Shown here in pieces: positions 62,734 to 64,000 of a DNA stretch of 64,000 nucleotides. The stretch spans positions 1 through 64,000 of the forward strand of contig NZ_BAABWE010000011.1 in assembly GCF_040371755.1 (NCBI RefSeq), given 5' to 3'. Source of the stretch: Bermanella sp040371755. GTDB taxonomy: Bacteria > Pseudomonadota > Gammaproteobacteria > Pseudomonadales > Oceanobacteraceae. Numbering within the stretch: the stretch's first letter is position 1; every line of letters starts with the position of its first letter. The position numbers and the translations under genes were made by a program. The notes beneath the pieces were generated by a model. The model saw only the letters and a list, made by a program, of their open reading frames with translations. It did no database searches and was not told the DNA's origin.

Positions 62734-63429
62734 TTAATATTGATACTTAATTCTAGCTTTATAATAATCCCCTGTTAATTCACCGTCTGAAATTTTTTCA
62801 ATATTTGTTAATCCAATATATTCTTTGATTCTTTTATCATATTTACCATACACTAAAGTAATGTCGTCAACTAACAACCTAAATAACCAATTTTCAGGCT
62901 GTAAAATAAAGGTTATTACACTTTTATTTATTGATTTTGTTAACAGCCTAAAACTTACCGCCTCTCCACGAGAGGGTACAATGAAATGAAATTTCAATAC
63001 GTTCCCACTTACTAATAAGTCCCAGTTCTTAATGACTAGCTGATCAAAACCAGCATCCGCCACAAGATAGTCAGACACTTCAAATGACTTACTAATAGAC
63101 ACACCTTCACTTTCATACCGTAAATAGGCTACCCCATTTAGATTCTTAAGGTTAATTTTGGTATGACTGTAAAAATTATCAAAGTCAAAAGAAGGAATTG
63201 TAAGAGGGCTAGAAAAAATCAACTCTTTATTAGCAAATTCTTCACCACTAGGATATTTATATACAACATTTGCACGTTTATATTGACCTTCTTTATTAAG
63301 TATAACTGTATGATTTTCATAATAAATTATATTTTCTGTATTTAAATCATAGGCGATACCGACAAAATTAAATGCTTGAGAGTTATTAAAATATAATGAA
63401 TTAATTACAATAACTAAAATGTATTTCAT
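62734..63429 (-). CDS. Exported hypothetical protein next to a DUF2878 gene
   Basis: 231 residues. A short signal peptide ends at NSQA, then a soluble beta-rich protein (FVGIAYDLNTENIIYYENH, VVYKYPSGEEFANKEL, FVVSDYLVADAGFDQLVIKNWDLL approximately). I do not recognise the family with certainty; the layout of strands recalls periplasmic lipid/DUF-type proteins often paired with DUF2878. Nine bases downstream of the DUF2878 gene, so cotranscribed. Confidence 0.6.
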   Translation of the reverse strand: MKYILVIVINSLYFNNSQAFNFVGIAYDLNTENIIYYENHTVILNKEGQYKRANVVYKYPSGEEFANKELIFSSPLTIPSFDFDNFYSHTKINLKNLNGVAYLRYESEGVSISKSFEVSDYLVADAGFDQLVIKNWDLLVSGNVLKFHFIVPSRGEAVSFRLLTKSINKSVITFILQPENWLFRLLVDDITLVYGKYDKRIKEYIGLTNIEKISDGELTGDYYKARIKYQY

Positions 63430-63438
63430 ATTAACACC

Positions 63439-63954
63439 TCAGCCATTTAATTTATTATTAACCAATAAATCATATAGTTTTACTATCAGTACAGAGATAA
63501 AAAACCAAGCTAAAATCAGATAAATAACAGCATCATCAGATAGGGCTAAATTGGATAATTTACTACCAAAATAGTAACTCATAGGGCCAAATAATGTCAG
63601 GGACACCATAAATAGCATGGGCTTTTCCAGAAGCCATTTTAATGATGAATTAAGTGTCAAAGAGAATGCACCCCAAATACCAACCAACCAAAATGGTATA
63701 AAAAAGTAAGTGTTACCTGAAAAATAAAAAACACCAAAAAACGTTAATAACGTATCAACTGTCAAACCCAAAACAACTACACAAAACGACATAATGATAT
63801 GCTGCTTTTGATACCCCTCAACTAACACTGAATATACAAACATAAAAAATAAGCTTACTAATGCAAGGTAACCTTCATAAATATTAAGTACAAACGAGAA
63901 CCAAGTTAATTGAAAAAAAACAGCATTAATAATAACCCTCATTTTATCATTCAT
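63439..63954 (-). CDS. DUF2878 inner-membrane protein
   Basis: 171 residues with five to six hydrophobic segments (VIINAVFFQLTWFSFVL, LVSLFFMFVYSVLV, IIMSFCVVVLGLTVDTLL, IPFWLVGIWGAFSLTL, YLILAWFFISVLIV). F-F-Q-L-T-W-F near the N-terminus and P-F-W-L-x-x-I-W-x-x-F match the DUF2878 family. Such genes often lie in a lipid/cyclopropane-fatty-acid-linked operon in gammaproteobacteria; the rest would lie beyond base 63954. Promoter not seen within the remaining 46 bases. Confidence 0.75.
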   Translation of the reverse strand: MNDKMRVIINAVFFQLTWFSFVLNIYEGYLALVSLFFMFVYSVLVEGYQKQHIIMSFCVVVLGLTVDTLLTFFGVFYFSGNTYFFIPFWLVGIWGAFSLTLNSSLKWLLEKPMLFMVSLTLFGPMSYYFGSKLSNLALSDDAVIYLILAWFFISVLIVKLYDLLVNNKLNG

Positions 63955-64000
63955 AATTTGGTAATTTCGATATATCGTGTCTTGATAGTTTATTAATAAG

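Noticed and set aside
1..64000. CRISPR array
   Set aside because: No series of regular short repeats with unique spacers was seen; the only repeats are the long pilin duplicates and short hairpins.

Overview
The window comes from a moderately AT-rich marine gammaproteobacterium, most likely of the Oceanospirillales type (Bermanella/Oleispira/Thalassolituus-like). This is an inference from the grpE-dnaK-dnaJ / recN / fur / bamE / rnfH-ratA / smpB-ssrA neighbourhood, a complete ectoine operon with its own aspartokinase and two MarR-type EctR regulators, folX-folE, ptsP and a sodium-coupled NSS transporter. No rRNA or tRNA is present to fix the taxonomy.

Layout. 1-5 kb: 3' part of a secreted GLUG/calcium-repeat protein, a glutamine-amidotransferase remnant, a Nudix lipoprotein, a spermidine-synthase-like protein, dapB and a crotonase. 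5-16 kb: an accessory fimbrial island lying between dapB and dnaJ, which are often adjacent in relatives. It holds four copies of one DUF4402 major pilin gene encoding identical mature proteins, arranged as two 1.8-kb direct repeats. Between the repeats sit a non-canonical usher, a PapD-like chaperone, two divergent DUF4402 minor subunits and a sigma-54 activator. Every major pilin gene has a near-consensus -24/-12 promoter. 267-305 bp upstream of each promoter lies a TTGCAA-based repeat, also found at the activator's own promoter. I read this as a self-contained sigma-54 regulon.

16-26 kb: core heat-shock and housekeeping genes (dnaJ, dnaK, grpE with a very good sigma-32 promoter, recN, fur, bamE, rnfH, ratA, NSS transporter, smpB, tmRNA). 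26.4-29.75 kb: a small AT-rich island immediately 3' of ssrA. It holds a three-gene operon (NdpA-like nucleoid-associated protein plus a pair resembling the GAPS4 anti-phage proteins GapS4a/GapS4b) followed by the C-terminal stub of a P2/P4-type tyrosine integrase.

30-49 kb: mixed accessory and metabolic genes: MscS; a DsbA-like/MBL-fold pair with a divergent LysR regulator; a 905-residue metalloprotease/propeller/barrel protein; a diguanylate cyclase; a class V aminotransferase; an RND efflux pair; an outer-membrane barrel; an alpha/beta hydrolase; a frameshifted LURP-like gene; and a 1047-residue propeller-TIG-BNR protein. 49-64 kb: folX-folE, a class II aldolase-like protein, a Crp/Fnr regulator, a GAF histidine kinase, ectABC-ask with an EctR-type operator and two tandem ectR paralogues, ptsP, a SEC-C protein and small membrane proteins.

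Most promising for new biology: the multicopy sigma-54/DUF4402 fimbrial island with its cis elements, and the ssrA-linked NdpA + GAPS4-like cassette.
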